The translations under genes and the position numbers were made by a program. From Saccharothrix luteola (GTDB taxonomy: Bacteria > Actinomycetota > Actinomycetes > Mycobacteriales > Pseudonocardiaceae), in NCBI RefSeq assembly GCF_020859565.1, contig NZ_JAJHUO010000016.1, positions 73,269-137,268 on the forward strand: DNA of 64,000 bases, given 5' to 3'. Within the stretch, counting starts at the first letter, position 1; each line of letters begins with the position of its first letter. Below are positions 49,061-57,449 of this stretch, in pieces. Under the pieces are notes generated by a model. It was not told where the DNA came from, did not search any database, and worked only from the letters and a program-made list of their open reading frames with translations.

Positions 49061-49371
49061 CAGCTAGTCCACGGACGCTCGACATCCCGGGAGACCTCGA
49101 GGTTGCGGCCGGTGGCGGCGTCGGTGGCGCTGAGCCGGAGCTTGATCCGGTGCGTGCGGGCGCTGGCCGCTTTGCCGTCCGAGTTCACCGAGACCACGCC
49201 GAACTGCACCTTCGCGCCGGCCTTGGCCTCCTTGCGCACCTCGACGAGGAGCTCGACCTCGACCTCGGTCACCTCGAAGCGGAACTGGTGGTCGGCCCCG
49301 GCGTCCTGGGCCAGGCCCAACTCCTCCCGCAGCCCGTCGATGGCCTCCGCGATGCCCACCCGGTTCGTCAC
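49060..49371 (-). CDS. Trypco2 family protein
   Basis: 103-aa protein. IAEAIDGLREELGLAQDAG and the acidic strands FRFEVTEVEVELLVEVRKEA, then GAKVQFGVVSV, match the trypsin-co-occurring domain 2 family, which is found next to trypsin-STAND proteins. It is thought to couple to the protease by homotypic contact. TGATG overlap with the large downstream gene supports a two-gene system. Confidence 0.88.
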   Translation of the reverse strand: MTNRVGIAEAIDGLREELGLAQDAGADHQFRFEVTEVEVELLVEVRKEAKAGAKVQFGVVSVNSDGKAASARTHRIKLRLSATDAATGRNLEVSRDVERPWTS

Positions 49372-49494
49372 GTCCCAACCCCCTGTTCACTGCGCCGAGA
49401 ATCAGGCCGATTGTGACACGATCACCACTTCGCCCCGGCTGGGGAACATCCGCTCACGCCGTCGGTTGCCGAACGGGCTCCTGTCGGGGACGGC

Positions 49495-50256
49495 CTAGGA
49501 GATCTTGCGGCGGTAGGTGGCCGTGGCGAAGGCGTAGGCGACGACGAGGATGCCGACGCACCAGCCGAGGGCGAGCCAGATGTCCGTGCCGATCGGCTGC
49601 TGGGTGAACAGGTCGCGGATGGTGTTGACGAGCGAGGTGACCGGCTGGTGCTCGGCGAAGGCGCGCACCGGGCCGGGCATGGTGTCGGTCGGCACGAAGG
49701 CGGAGCTGAGGAAGGGCAGGAAGATGAGCGGGTAGGAGAACGCGCTCGCGCCGTCGACGGACTTGGCGGTGAGGCCGGGGATGACGGCGAGCCAGGTCAG
49801 CGCCAGGGTGAACAGGACCAGGATGCCCGCGACGGTGAGCCACGCCGTGAGCCCGGCTCCCGTGCGGAAACCCATGAGCAGGGCGACGAGCACGACGACC
49901 ACGAGTGAGATCAGGTTGGCGACCAACGAGGTCAGCACGTGCGCCCACAGCACGGACGAGCGTGCGATCGGCATGGACTGGAATCGTTCGAAGATGCCGC
50001 CCTTCATGTCCAGGAAGAGCCGGAACGCGGTGTAGGAGATGCCCGAGGCGACGGTGATGAGCAGGATGCCGGGCAGCAGGTACTGCACGTAGGAGTCGGA
50101 GCCGGTGTCGATCGCGCCGCCGAACACGTAGACGAACATCAACATCATGGCGATCGGCATGATCGCGGTGGTGATGATCGTGTCGGGGCTGCGGGCGATG
50201 TGGCGCAGGGACCGTCCGAGCAGGACGGTGGTGTCACCGAAGAAGTTCTTGGTCAT
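49495..50256 (-). CDS. ABC-2 type permease (DrrB-like)
   Basis: 253-aa membrane protein with six helices. IARSPDTIITTAIMPIAMMLMFVYVFGG, GISYTAFRLFLDMKGGIFERF and FLPFLSSAFVPTDTMP are typical of daunorubicin-resistance-type permeases. It starts 10 bp after the ATPase gene and forms the exporter with it. Confidence 0.92.
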   Translation of the reverse strand: MTKNFFGDTTVLLGRSLRHIARSPDTIITTAIMPIAMMLMFVYVFGGAIDTGSDSYVQYLLPGILLITVASGISYTAFRLFLDMKGGIFERFQSMPIARSSVLWAHVLTSLVANLISLVVVVLVALLMGFRTGAGLTAWLTVAGILVLFTLALTWLAVIPGLTAKSVDGASAFSYPLIFLPFLSSAFVPTDTMPGPVRAFAEHQPVTSLVNTIRDLFTQQPIGTDIWLALGWCVGILVVAYAFATATYRRKIS

Positions 50257-50266
50257 TGCCCGGTCC

Positions 50267-51037
50267 TCACTCGTTCGTGCCGACGAGCGAGAGGAAGACG
50301 TCCTCCAGTGTCGGCTGCTTCTCGACGTACTCGACCTTGGCGGGCGGGAGCAGTTGCTTGAGCTCGGCGAGCGTGCCGTCCACGATGATCCGTCCTTCGT
50401 GGAGGATCGCGATCCGGTCGGCGAGGTGTTCGGCTTCGTCCAGGTACTGCGTGGTGAGCAACACCGTCGTGCCCCGGTCGGCGAGGTCCTTCACGGCCTG
50501 CCACACCTCGATGCGGCCCTGCGGGTCGAGACCGGTGGTCGGTTCGTCGAGGAAGATGACCGGCGGGTTCCCGACGAGGCTCATCGCGATGTCGAGCCGG
50601 CGGCGCATGCCACCGGAGTACGTCGACACCTTCCGCGCGGCGGCGTCGGTCAGGGAGAAGCGCCTCAACAGGTCGTCCGCGATCCTGCCCGGGTCCTCGA
50701 GGTGACGCAGCCGGGCGATCAGGACGAGGTTCTCCCGGCCGCTGAGGATCTCGTCGACGGCGGCGAACTGCCCGGTGAGGCTGATCGACTCCCGGACGTC
50801 GGCGGCCCGGGTGGCGACGTCGAAGCCGTGCACGCTCGCCGTGCCCGCGTCGGCCTTGAGCAACGTGGACAGGATCTTCACGGCGGTGGTCTTGCCCGCT
50901 CCGTTCGAGCCGAGCAGGGCGAAGATGCTGCCTCGCGCCACGTCGAAGTCCACGCCGCGCAACACGTGCAGCGACTTGTACGACTTCTCGAGGCCTCGCA
51001 CTCGGATGGCGGGTTCGACGGTGGGGCGGGTCGTCAT
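50267..51037 (-). CDS. ABC transporter ATPase (DrrA-like)
   Basis: 256-aa ATPase. Walker A GSNGAGKTT, signature YSGGMRRRLDIAMSL, Walker B PPVIFLDEPTTGLDPQGR, and the switch His in TQYLDEAEHLADRI region are present, with the C-terminal DrrA-type domain (TLEDVFLSLVG). Drug or metabolite export with the permease. An inverted repeat lies upstream. Confidence 0.94.
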   Translation of the reverse strand: MTTRPTVEPAIRVRGLEKSYKSLHVLRGVDFDVARGSIFALLGSNGAGKTTAVKILSTLLKADAGTASVHGFDVATRAADVRESISLTGQFAAVDEILSGRENLVLIARLRHLEDPGRIADDLLRRFSLTDAAARKVSTYSGGMRRRLDIAMSLVGNPPVIFLDEPTTGLDPQGRIEVWQAVKDLADRGTTVLLTTQYLDEAEHLADRIAILHEGRIIVDGTLAELKQLLPPAKVEYVEKQPTLEDVFLSLVGTNE

Positions 51038-51088
51038 GGGCAGGTCTCCCGGGGCTCGGCTTCGGCGCGCTCGGGGGAAGCCCGACCG

Positions 51089-51132
51089 CTACTCGGTGGT
51101 GCTGACTACCGGTACCTAGTAAAGCCGAGTAG
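51089..51132. promoter_or_regulatory. Inverted repeat upstream of the ABC exporter
   Basis: CTACTCGG (51089-51096) and CCGAGTAG (51125-51132) are perfect reverse complements with 28 bp between them, which includes ACCGGTACC. It lies 52 bp before the ATPase start. A regulator site is likely, though no regulator gene is adjacent; a hairpin is the alternative. Confidence 0.4.
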
Positions 51133-51214
51133 TGGTGCCGGGTGCAAGTCGCACGGCTCGCGCAGGCACAGCGGGGCCGTCCTCGCGGTTGCCGGTGACG
51201 AGGCGACCAGGGAT

Positions 51215-52264
51215 CTACTTGCGCGCGCCGGCGGTCGTGGCGAGGGCACGTGCCTGCTCGACGGCTTCGTCCGGGCTGCCCGCCCAGCGCACCCCCGGCC
51301 AGCCGCTGGTCCACGTGCGCCAAGTGTTCTCGATCTTGTCGTAGCGATCGGCCAGCAGCACGTGGGGCCGGTCGAGCAGCAGGCACAGCAGGTGCCCGTG
51401 CAGGCGGTCGGTGACGACGACGTCGCCGGCCAGCAGGTCGATCCCCCGGGTGAGCTGGAGCGCCGCGAGCTCGTCGTGGGCGGCGGCGACGGCGGACGCC
51501 GACTCCGGGCCGGGACGCGCGTGCACCGCGTGCACCGCGGCTCGCAGTCGCCGTCCGGCGGCTTCCCGCCGCAGCCGCCAGGCCGGGGCCGCACCGAGTT
51601 CGTCCGCCCAGTCGGTGTGCAGCGTCCTGCCGCGTGGCGCGGGCCGGGGGAGACCGGTGGCCTCGTGATCGGACCGGGCCAGCCACACCACGTCGTGCGC
51701 CCGGTGGCCCGTCGTGGCGGGCGTGGGCAGCGTGAAGACCATGTCGGGGCACAGCAGGCTCGTCGCGGCGAAGTGGGTTCGGGCCAGTTGGAGGCTGTGC
51801 CGGTCGCGCACCAGGAGGGTGAGGTCGGGGTGGGCGTCGAAGACGTCCCGCGCCCGGCGGAGGTTCTCCTCGTCCCGGAAGCAGATCGACTGGGGCAGTT
51901 GCACGATCCGGTGCCGGGGGAAGGACCGGATGACGTGTTCCCGGAAGCGCTGGCGCTCGGGCCACAGGTCGCCGAGGTTGCCGCCGCCCTGCAGCAGGAT
52001 CACGCCCTCGGGCACGACGGTGAGCAGGTCCTCCCGCCGGAACGATCGCTCGTCGCAGGTGTAGGCCACCGGCACGCCCAGTTCGCGCAGCACCGCGCGT
52101 TCCCCCGACCAGATGGCGCTGTCGCCGACGTTGGCGTAGAGGGGGAAGTCCACCAGCGCGCACGGCGTGCCGGGTGCGAGCAGCGCCGAGAGGACTCGGG
52201 TGATCTCGCTCCGCAGCCGCGCTCGACGCCGTGCGGGGACTTCCCGGACGACCTCCGCGGTCAC
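51215..52264 (-). CDS. Polysaccharide pyruvyl transferase family protein
   Basis: 349-aa protein of the PS_pyruv_trans family. YANVGDSAIWSGE, LLQGGGNLGDLWP, VVTDRLHGHLLCLLL are the family's motifs. Members add pyruvyl ketals to sugars; some act in nucleoside or secondary metabolism. GTG at 52264 overlaps the previous stop by 4 bp. The open frame to 53236 runs antisense-like through the neighbour and is rejected. Confidence 0.85.
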   Translation of the reverse strand: MTAEVVREVPARRRARLRSEITRVLSALLAPGTPCALVDFPLYANVGDSAIWSGERAVLRELGVPVAYTCDERSFRREDLLTVVPEGVILLQGGGNLGDLWPERQRFREHVIRSFPRHRIVQLPQSICFRDEENLRRARDVFDAHPDLTLLVRDRHSLQLARTHFAATSLLCPDMVFTLPTPATTGHRAHDVVWLARSDHEATGLPRPAPRGRTLHTDWADELGAAPAWRLRREAAGRRLRAAVHAVHARPGPESASAVAAAHDELAALQLTRGIDLLAGDVVVTDRLHGHLLCLLLDRPHVLLADRYDKIENTWRTWTSGWPGVRWAGSPDEAVEQARALATTAGARK

Positions 52265-53361
52265 CCGGCCACCTGCCGGTGATCGCCCGCGCGACGCAGC
52301 CCTTCCCGCAGGGCGTCGGCGATGTCCTGCCGTCCCCGGTTCTCGGCGTCCTGCGCCAGCGAGCGCATCGTGTCCCGGCCGGGCTCGTCGGGCATCGGCA
52401 CCGCGCGGACCAGCTCCAGGTCCAGCGCCGCCGGCAGGGTCGGGCACCGTCCCGACGCGCCCGCGAGCTCGAGCGCGACCATGGTGCCCAGGCACTTCTG
52501 GCACTGCCCGCAGTTGTGGCCGGGTTCGCTCTTCCAGCAGACGCAGAGGTCGTCCAGGGCCGGATCGCCGTCGCCCGCCATCCGGATGACCTTCTCGGCG
52601 CGGGTCGCCTCGGCGCCGTCGTGGACGATCTCCAAGCCCTCGGTGGAGAACAGGTGGTCCAGCAGGGGGTGCGAGCCCAGGGGTGGCAGGTACCGGTACT
52701 GGTCGCTGGAGGCGATCAGACAGCGTCCCAGCAAGCCCTGCAGGCTCAACGCGACCGAGGCCAGCGCCGCACCGTGGTACTCCGGCCAGAAGGCGGTGGG
52801 CTCGCACGTCGACCGGACGTTGGTGTCGATCACGAGCAGTTGCTTGCCCGTGCGCGCCGCCACGTGCCGCAACCTCTCCAGCAGGTGCTCGTAACGGCTG
52901 CCCGCCTTCCGCTCGAAGTTGGCGAACAGCAGGTGGGTCACAGGTTCCCAGTCCGGAGCCGCGGACCTGCCGATGTCCTTGAGGAGGCTGTAGAACGAGT
53001 CCACCCCGGCGGTGAAGAACAGCCCGACCGCGTCGCCGCCCCCACGGGTGGCGACGGGGGCGCGCAGGTCGACCGGGTGCAGGTGCGGCCACCAGGCGGT
53101 GTAGAGGTCGGTGATGGTGGACGCCGAACGGAACAGGCGGCGTGAGACGGGTGCGTGGACGTGCACGTCCTCCTTCAGCGCCATCGCGGGCATCATCAGC
53201 GCGGCGAGGAAGGCGTCCCCCACCGGCGGCATCCACTCCGGTTCGCCGCCGTGCACGGTGAAGTGCAGGCGTTGGCCGCCCGGCGTGAGGGCCGAGTCCA
53301 CCGCCGCCGACAACCGCCAGCCGTCCGGCGTCCGATCGCGGACGACGTCATCGATGATCAC
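52261..53361 (-). CDS. PP-loop ATPase-like protein with Cys cluster
   Basis: 366-aa protein. FFTAGVDSFYSLLK is a PP-loop variant (AGVDS), and CVCWKSEPGHNCGQCQKC has a possible metal site as in QueC-type enzymes. The rest does not match QueC closely. An adenylating enzyme of unknown substrate is inferred. It is the middle gene of the operon queA-like, this gene, pyruvyltransferase. Confidence 0.7.
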   Translation of the reverse strand: MIIDDVVRDRTPDGWRLSAAVDSALTPGGQRLHFTVHGGEPEWMPPVGDAFLAALMMPAMALKEDVHVHAPVSRRLFRSASTITDLYTAWWPHLHPVDLRAPVATRGGGDAVGLFFTAGVDSFYSLLKDIGRSAAPDWEPVTHLLFANFERKAGSRYEHLLERLRHVAARTGKQLLVIDTNVRSTCEPTAFWPEYHGAALASVALSLQGLLGRCLIASSDQYRYLPPLGSHPLLDHLFSTEGLEIVHDGAEATRAEKVIRMAGDGDPALDDLCVCWKSEPGHNCGQCQKCLGTMVALELAGASGRCPTLPAALDLELVRAVPMPDEPGRDTMRSLAQDAENRGRQDIADALREGLRRAGDHRQVAG

Positions 53362-53383
53362 GGTCGCGCCTCCCCTCGGACCA

Positions 53384-54490
53384 TCAGACGATCAGCATGG
53401 AGTCGCCGAACTCGTGGAACAGGTAGCCGTTGGCGATGAGGTCGTCCCGGTAGGCCTTCAGCAGGGCCTCCCGCCCGGCGAACGCGGCGGTCAGCAGCAG
53501 CTCCGAGCTCTTCGGCCGGTGCAGGTTGGTCATGAACGCGTCACAGGCCCGGAACACGTGCCCCGGCATGATCGTGAGCTGGGTGAAACCGGTCTGGGGC
53601 CACAGCCGTCCCCGGCTGTCGGCGACCGTCTCCAGGGTGCGCATCGCCGACGTGCCGCAGACCACCACCCGGCCACCGTCGCGTCGACACCGGTTGATCA
53701 GGTCGGCGGTGTCCGACGACACCTCGTAGCGTTCCGCCCGGGGCAGGTCGAACCCGGTGGACGGGTCGTCGAGGTCCTCGCGCACCGGCAGGCCTTCGCG
53801 CACCGCCTTGCGGCGCACCATCATCCGCACGAAGTACCGGCTCCGGGCGGCCAGGTAGAGGGTCACCTCCGCCACGGCCACCCCGGCGGCGCGCAGCCCG
53901 TCGAGCATCTCCGGCGTGAAGTGCCGGCCCGCCGAGGGGAGCAGCACGGCGCCGGGCCGGGAGGCGTAGACGGTCTGGTACTGCTCCGGGTCCAGCGGCG
54001 CGCGGTCGAGGTAGCCGGGGCAGATCATCTCCGCCGCCCGCTGCAACGACTCGGCGTCGGGCGGGTCGACCGCCGCCCGCCACACGCCGGCGTCGGCCTC
54101 GTGCAGGAGGCGCACCGTGATGTCGCCGTCCCCGCCCAGGCGGAACTCCGCTCCCGGCGCGCAAGCCGCCGTGGGCGCGACCAGGCAGTGCCACGTGCCG
54201 TCCTCGACGGGGGAGTGCAGGCTCACCGCCACCGGCTCACCGCCGGCGTCGACACCTTCGAGCAGCGACGGGACCACCCGCGCGTTGTTGAGCACCAGGA
54301 CGTCCCCGGCGCGCAGGTACTCGCCCAGGTTCGAGAAGTGGCGGTGGTCCACCTGTCCGCTGCCGCGGTGCAGCACGGCCAGGCGGGCGTCGGTGCGCTC
54401 GCCGCCTCGCGCCTCGGGTGGTTCCTGCGCGATCAGTTCCTGCGGCAGTTCGAACTCGTAGTCCGCCGTCCGCTCCACGACCTCGGTCAT
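53384..54490 (-). CDS. queA: QueA-like S-adenosylmethionine ribosyltransferase-isomerase
   Basis: 368-aa protein. YEFELPQELIAQEPPEARG, VLVLNNARVVPSLL, RYFVRMMVRRK, and CGTSAMRTLE ... FMTNLHRPKSSELLLTAAFAG match QueA along its length (usual length about 350). QueA moves the ribosyl part of SAM to a 7-deazaguanine in tRNA. No queF, queG or tgt gene is nearby, and its neighbours are sugar-modifying, so a role in small-molecule synthesis is possible. ATG at 54490. Confidence 0.85.
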   Translation of the reverse strand: MTEVVERTADYEFELPQELIAQEPPEARGGERTDARLAVLHRGSGQVDHRHFSNLGEYLRAGDVLVLNNARVVPSLLEGVDAGGEPVAVSLHSPVEDGTWHCLVAPTAACAPGAEFRLGGDGDITVRLLHEADAGVWRAAVDPPDAESLQRAAEMICPGYLDRAPLDPEQYQTVYASRPGAVLLPSAGRHFTPEMLDGLRAAGVAVAEVTLYLAARSRYFVRMMVRRKAVREGLPVREDLDDPSTGFDLPRAERYEVSSDTADLINRCRRDGGRVVVCGTSAMRTLETVADSRGRLWPQTGFTQLTIMPGHVFRACDAFMTNLHRPKSSELLLTAAFAGREALLKAYRDDLIANGYLFHEFGDSMLIV

Positions 54491-54814
54491 CGTCTCGTCC
54501 TCCAGCTGAGTCCCGCGGTCGTGCCGAAATGAAATGGGCGACCCTTTTCCGGGCCATGACAGTATGCGTTCCGCCGTCCGCGCCGCTCAATTCCCCGACA
54601 GGAGGTAAGAAAGGGCCACCATCGTGTCGTCCGTGGATTGTCGTGCTGTGCACCGATCACGCGTGATTACCCACGGTCGCGACCATCGGGCCCGTTGGAG
54701 GGCACTTCCGGTCATTCCCAGGACATCGCCTTGCCGCGTCGACCGGCGCGGCAGTACTTTTCGGGTGCCGTCGGCAATTCCGGTCCACCCACTCTGGGAA
54801 AGCGGTGGTGCTCC
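54491..54814. other. Divergent promoter region without gene
   Basis: 324 bp between the queA-like and glycosyltransferase genes. It holds an AGGAGG at 54599 with no start codon at a useful distance and no protein-like frame. Promoters for both directions must lie here, but I cannot place them. Confidence 0.5.
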
Positions 54815-55696
54815 GTGGCGTCGGGTTCCGCTTCCACACCGTCCGTCAGCGTGATCGTGCCCGTGCGCAACGCGGCGGCCGTCGTGGAAAGCCAGCTGGC
54901 CGCCCTGTCCGAACAGGACCACGAGGGGCCGTGGGAGGTGGTGGTCGTGGACAACGGGTCCACGGACGGGACCGCCGACGTCGTCGCCCGGTGGGCGCAC
55001 CGGCTGCCCGACCTGCGGGTGGTGCGCCACGAGCCGCCCGGGGTCAACGGCGCGCGCAACGCGGGCGCCCGGGCCGCGAACGGCGAGCTGCTGCTGTACT
55101 GCGACGCGGACGACGCGGCGACCACCGGCTGGCTTGCCGCCATGGCGCGGGCCGCGTCGCGGGCCGACGTGGTCGGCGGGTACCTCGACAGCACCGCGCT
55201 GAACAGCGAACGCGTCCGCACGTCCAGGTCGCCCCACCCCGCGGACCGGCTACCGGTCGTCATGAGCTTCCTGCCCTACGCGGTGGGCGCGAACATGGGC
55301 GTGCGGACCGAGGTGTTCCGGGCGTTGGGCGGGTTCGACGAGAGCTACACCGCCGGCGGCGGGGACGACGTCGAGTTCAGCGTCCGAGCCCAGCTGATGG
55401 GGTGCTCCGTGGCCTTCGCGCCGGACGCGGTGATGCGCTACCGATTGCGGGACCGGATGTGGTCGCTCGCCAGGCAGCAGGTGGGCTACGGGCGGGGCGA
55501 CGCGAAGCTGCTCAAGGACTTCCGCGAGCACGGGATGCGCGCGAGCGGGACGAGCAGCGCACTGGCGGACTGGCTCAAGCTCGTCCGGCGCGCCCCGGTC
55601 CTCGCCTCATCGGATCGCGGACCCTGGGTGTGCCGGTTCGCGTGGCGGCTCGGCAGGCTGCTCGGCAGCGCGGAGCAGCGGGTGTGGTGCCCATAG
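54815..55696 (+). CDS. Family 2 glycosyltransferase
   Basis: 293-aa GT-A enzyme. SVIVPVRNAAAVVESQL, VVVDNGSTDGTADVV, the nucleotide motif YCDADDA and the acceptor region GGGDDVEFSVRA are present. Inverting transfer of a sugar to an unknown acceptor. GTG at 54815 is taken because it is just before the first strand; the upstream frame is not protein-like. It precedes a broken carbamoyltransferase gene. Confidence 0.85.
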   Translation: MASGSASTPSVSVIVPVRNAAAVVESQLAALSEQDHEGPWEVVVVDNGSTDGTADVVARWAHRLPDLRVVRHEPPGVNGARNAGARAANGELLLYCDADDAATTGWLAAMARAASRADVVGGYLDSTALNSERVRTSRSPHPADRLPVVMSFLPYAVGANMGVRTEVFRALGGFDESYTAGGGDDVEFSVRAQLMGCSVAFAPDAVMRYRLRDRMWSLARQQVGYGRGDAKLLKDFREHGMRASGTSSALADWLKLVRRAPVLASSDRGPWVCRFAWRLGRLLGSAEQRVWCP

Positions 55697-55744
55697 CCGT
55701 CCGGGAGGTGGTCGTCTCGACGGAGGAGGGAACCGGTGACCGAC

Positions 55745-56800
55745 GTTCACCATCTCGAAGTGCACCGCGCGCGACGGGCTGGACGTGCTGTTCCGCCGTC
55801 GCTACCCGCACAGCCTCGGGCTGCTGTACAGCGCCTTCACCCGGCGCTGCGGCCTGCGCCCGAACGAGGACGAGTACACCACCATGGGGATGGCCGCCTT
55901 CGGCGAGCCCCGGTACACCGACCACCTCCGGGCCGAGTGGATCGCGATCGACGAACCGGGTTTCCGGTTGCGCGCCAACGTGCACCGAGGCATCGGCGAC
56001 TGGATGCCCGAGGCGCTGCCCGAGGACCTCGCGGCCGGCGTCCAGGCCGTCACGGAGGAGGTGCTGCCGGGCGCGGCGCGGTGGGCGCGCCGCGAGACCG
56101 GCAGCCGCAACCTGGTGCTGATGGGCGGCGTGGCGCTGAACTGCGTCGCCAACTCCAGGATCTGCGCGACCGGCGACTTCGACCACGTGTGGATCTTCCC
56201 CAACCCCGGTGACGCCGGGTCGAGCCTGGGCGCCGTCGCGGCCACCACGCGGGAACCGGTGACGTGGTCCGGGCCCTCCCTGGGCACCGAGATCCGGCGG
56301 GCGCTCGATCCCCACGAGGTCGTCGATGGGCTCAAGGCGGACGGGGTCCTCGCGGTGGCGAACGGGCGTGCCGAGTTCGGCCCGCGCGCTGGGCAACCGG
56401 TCGATCCCGGCGGACCCGCGGACCAGGCGGATGAAGGACCGCGTCAACGAGGTGAAGGGGCGGGAGAAGTTCCGCCCGTTCGCGCCGGTGATCCGGGAGG
56501 AACGCACGGCGGAGTTCTTCGAGATGCCGGTCCCGGCGACGCCGTACATGTGGTTCACCGCGCGGTGCAAGGGACCCGGGGAGGTTCCCGGCCGTCGTGC
56601 ACGCCGACGGCACCAACCGGGTGCAGACGGTGACCCGGGAGCAGCACCCGCTGCTCTACCGGGTGCTGCACGAGTGGGAGCTGGAAACCGGGTGCCCGAT
56701 GCTGCTCAACACGAGCCTGAACTCGCGGGGCGAACCGCTGGTGAACTCCTGGGAGCACGCGTCGGCGTTCGGCCGGCGCGAGGGGATCGAGGTGCTGTGA
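55745..56800 (+). pseudogene. Broken carbamoyltransferase (NodU/CmcH family)
   Basis: Family motifs are present but split. Frame A: FRRRYPHSLGLLYSAFT, DEYTTMGMAAFGEP, NLVLMGGVALNCVANSRI, FPNPGDAGSSLGAV. Then a shift near 56380 to SIPADPRTRRMKDRVNEVKGREKFRPFAP and MWFTARCKGPGE, and a second near 56585 to HADGTNRVQTV and PMLLNTSLNSRGEP. About 200 N-terminal residues of the metal-binding half are missing. It cannot be active as read. Confidence 0.8.
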
Positions 56801-57409
56801 CGGTCATGATCGGACTCCTCGTGGCGAACGGCTGCAGCTGCACCCGCGGCCAGGAATTGCGGGATCCCGGCACGAGCGCGTGGCCCGCGGTGCTCGCCTC
56901 CCGGTTGGGCACCCGCTCGCGAACCTGGCGTGTGACGGAGGGTCGAACCGCCGGATCGCCCGGACCACGGTCGGCAACCTCGACCGGGTGTGCCGCGAGT
57001 TCGGCGTGCCGGTCGAGGAGACCCTGGTCCTGTGCATGTGGACCTGCGTCTACCGCAGTGAGTACCACCTCCGGCACGGGCATGACCCACTTCCGATCCA
57101 TGTCGAGCGAGCGGGGCGGCACGATCAATCTGCTGACCGACTGGGTCCTGCTGGACTCCTGCCTCCGCCTGCGCGGCGCGGTGCCCAGGTACACCTTCTC
57201 GTGGGACGTCCTGCCGTCGAGGATGCCGGGCGAAGCCGTGGAGCTGTGCCGTCAGCTCGACCCGACGTCGGTCTTCGGGACGAGGTCGCGAGCAAGGGCA
57301 ATTCGATCAACGGCGTGACCTGGAAGAAGTTCGAGTTCGGCCCCGGCGGGCACCCCTTGGAGGCCGGTCACGCGTACTTCGCGGCTGTCCCGGTCGCGAA
57401 CCTGGCCTG
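56797..57409 (+). pseudogene. Frameshifted SGNH-like (DUF6071-like) gene
   Basis: Starts GLLVANGCSCTRGQELRDPGTSAW, then shifts near 56910 to HPLANLACDGGSNRRIARTTV, later returns (INLLTDWVLLDSCLRLRGA), and again shifts to ASKGNSINGVTWKKFEF. The NGCS and GGSN pattern resembles an SGNH-hydrolase-type family, possibly DUF6071. At least three frameshifts. Confidence 0.6.
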
Positions 57410-57449
57410 TGTAGCACCCCCTCGAAGCGGGGCACGCGCTCGGCGACGA

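Noticed and set aside
54624..54854. 76-aa frame after an AGGAGG in the queA/glycosyltransferase gap
   Set aside because: The start codon is about 20 nt from the site and the product is Arg-rich without structure; it also overlaps the glycosyltransferase start.
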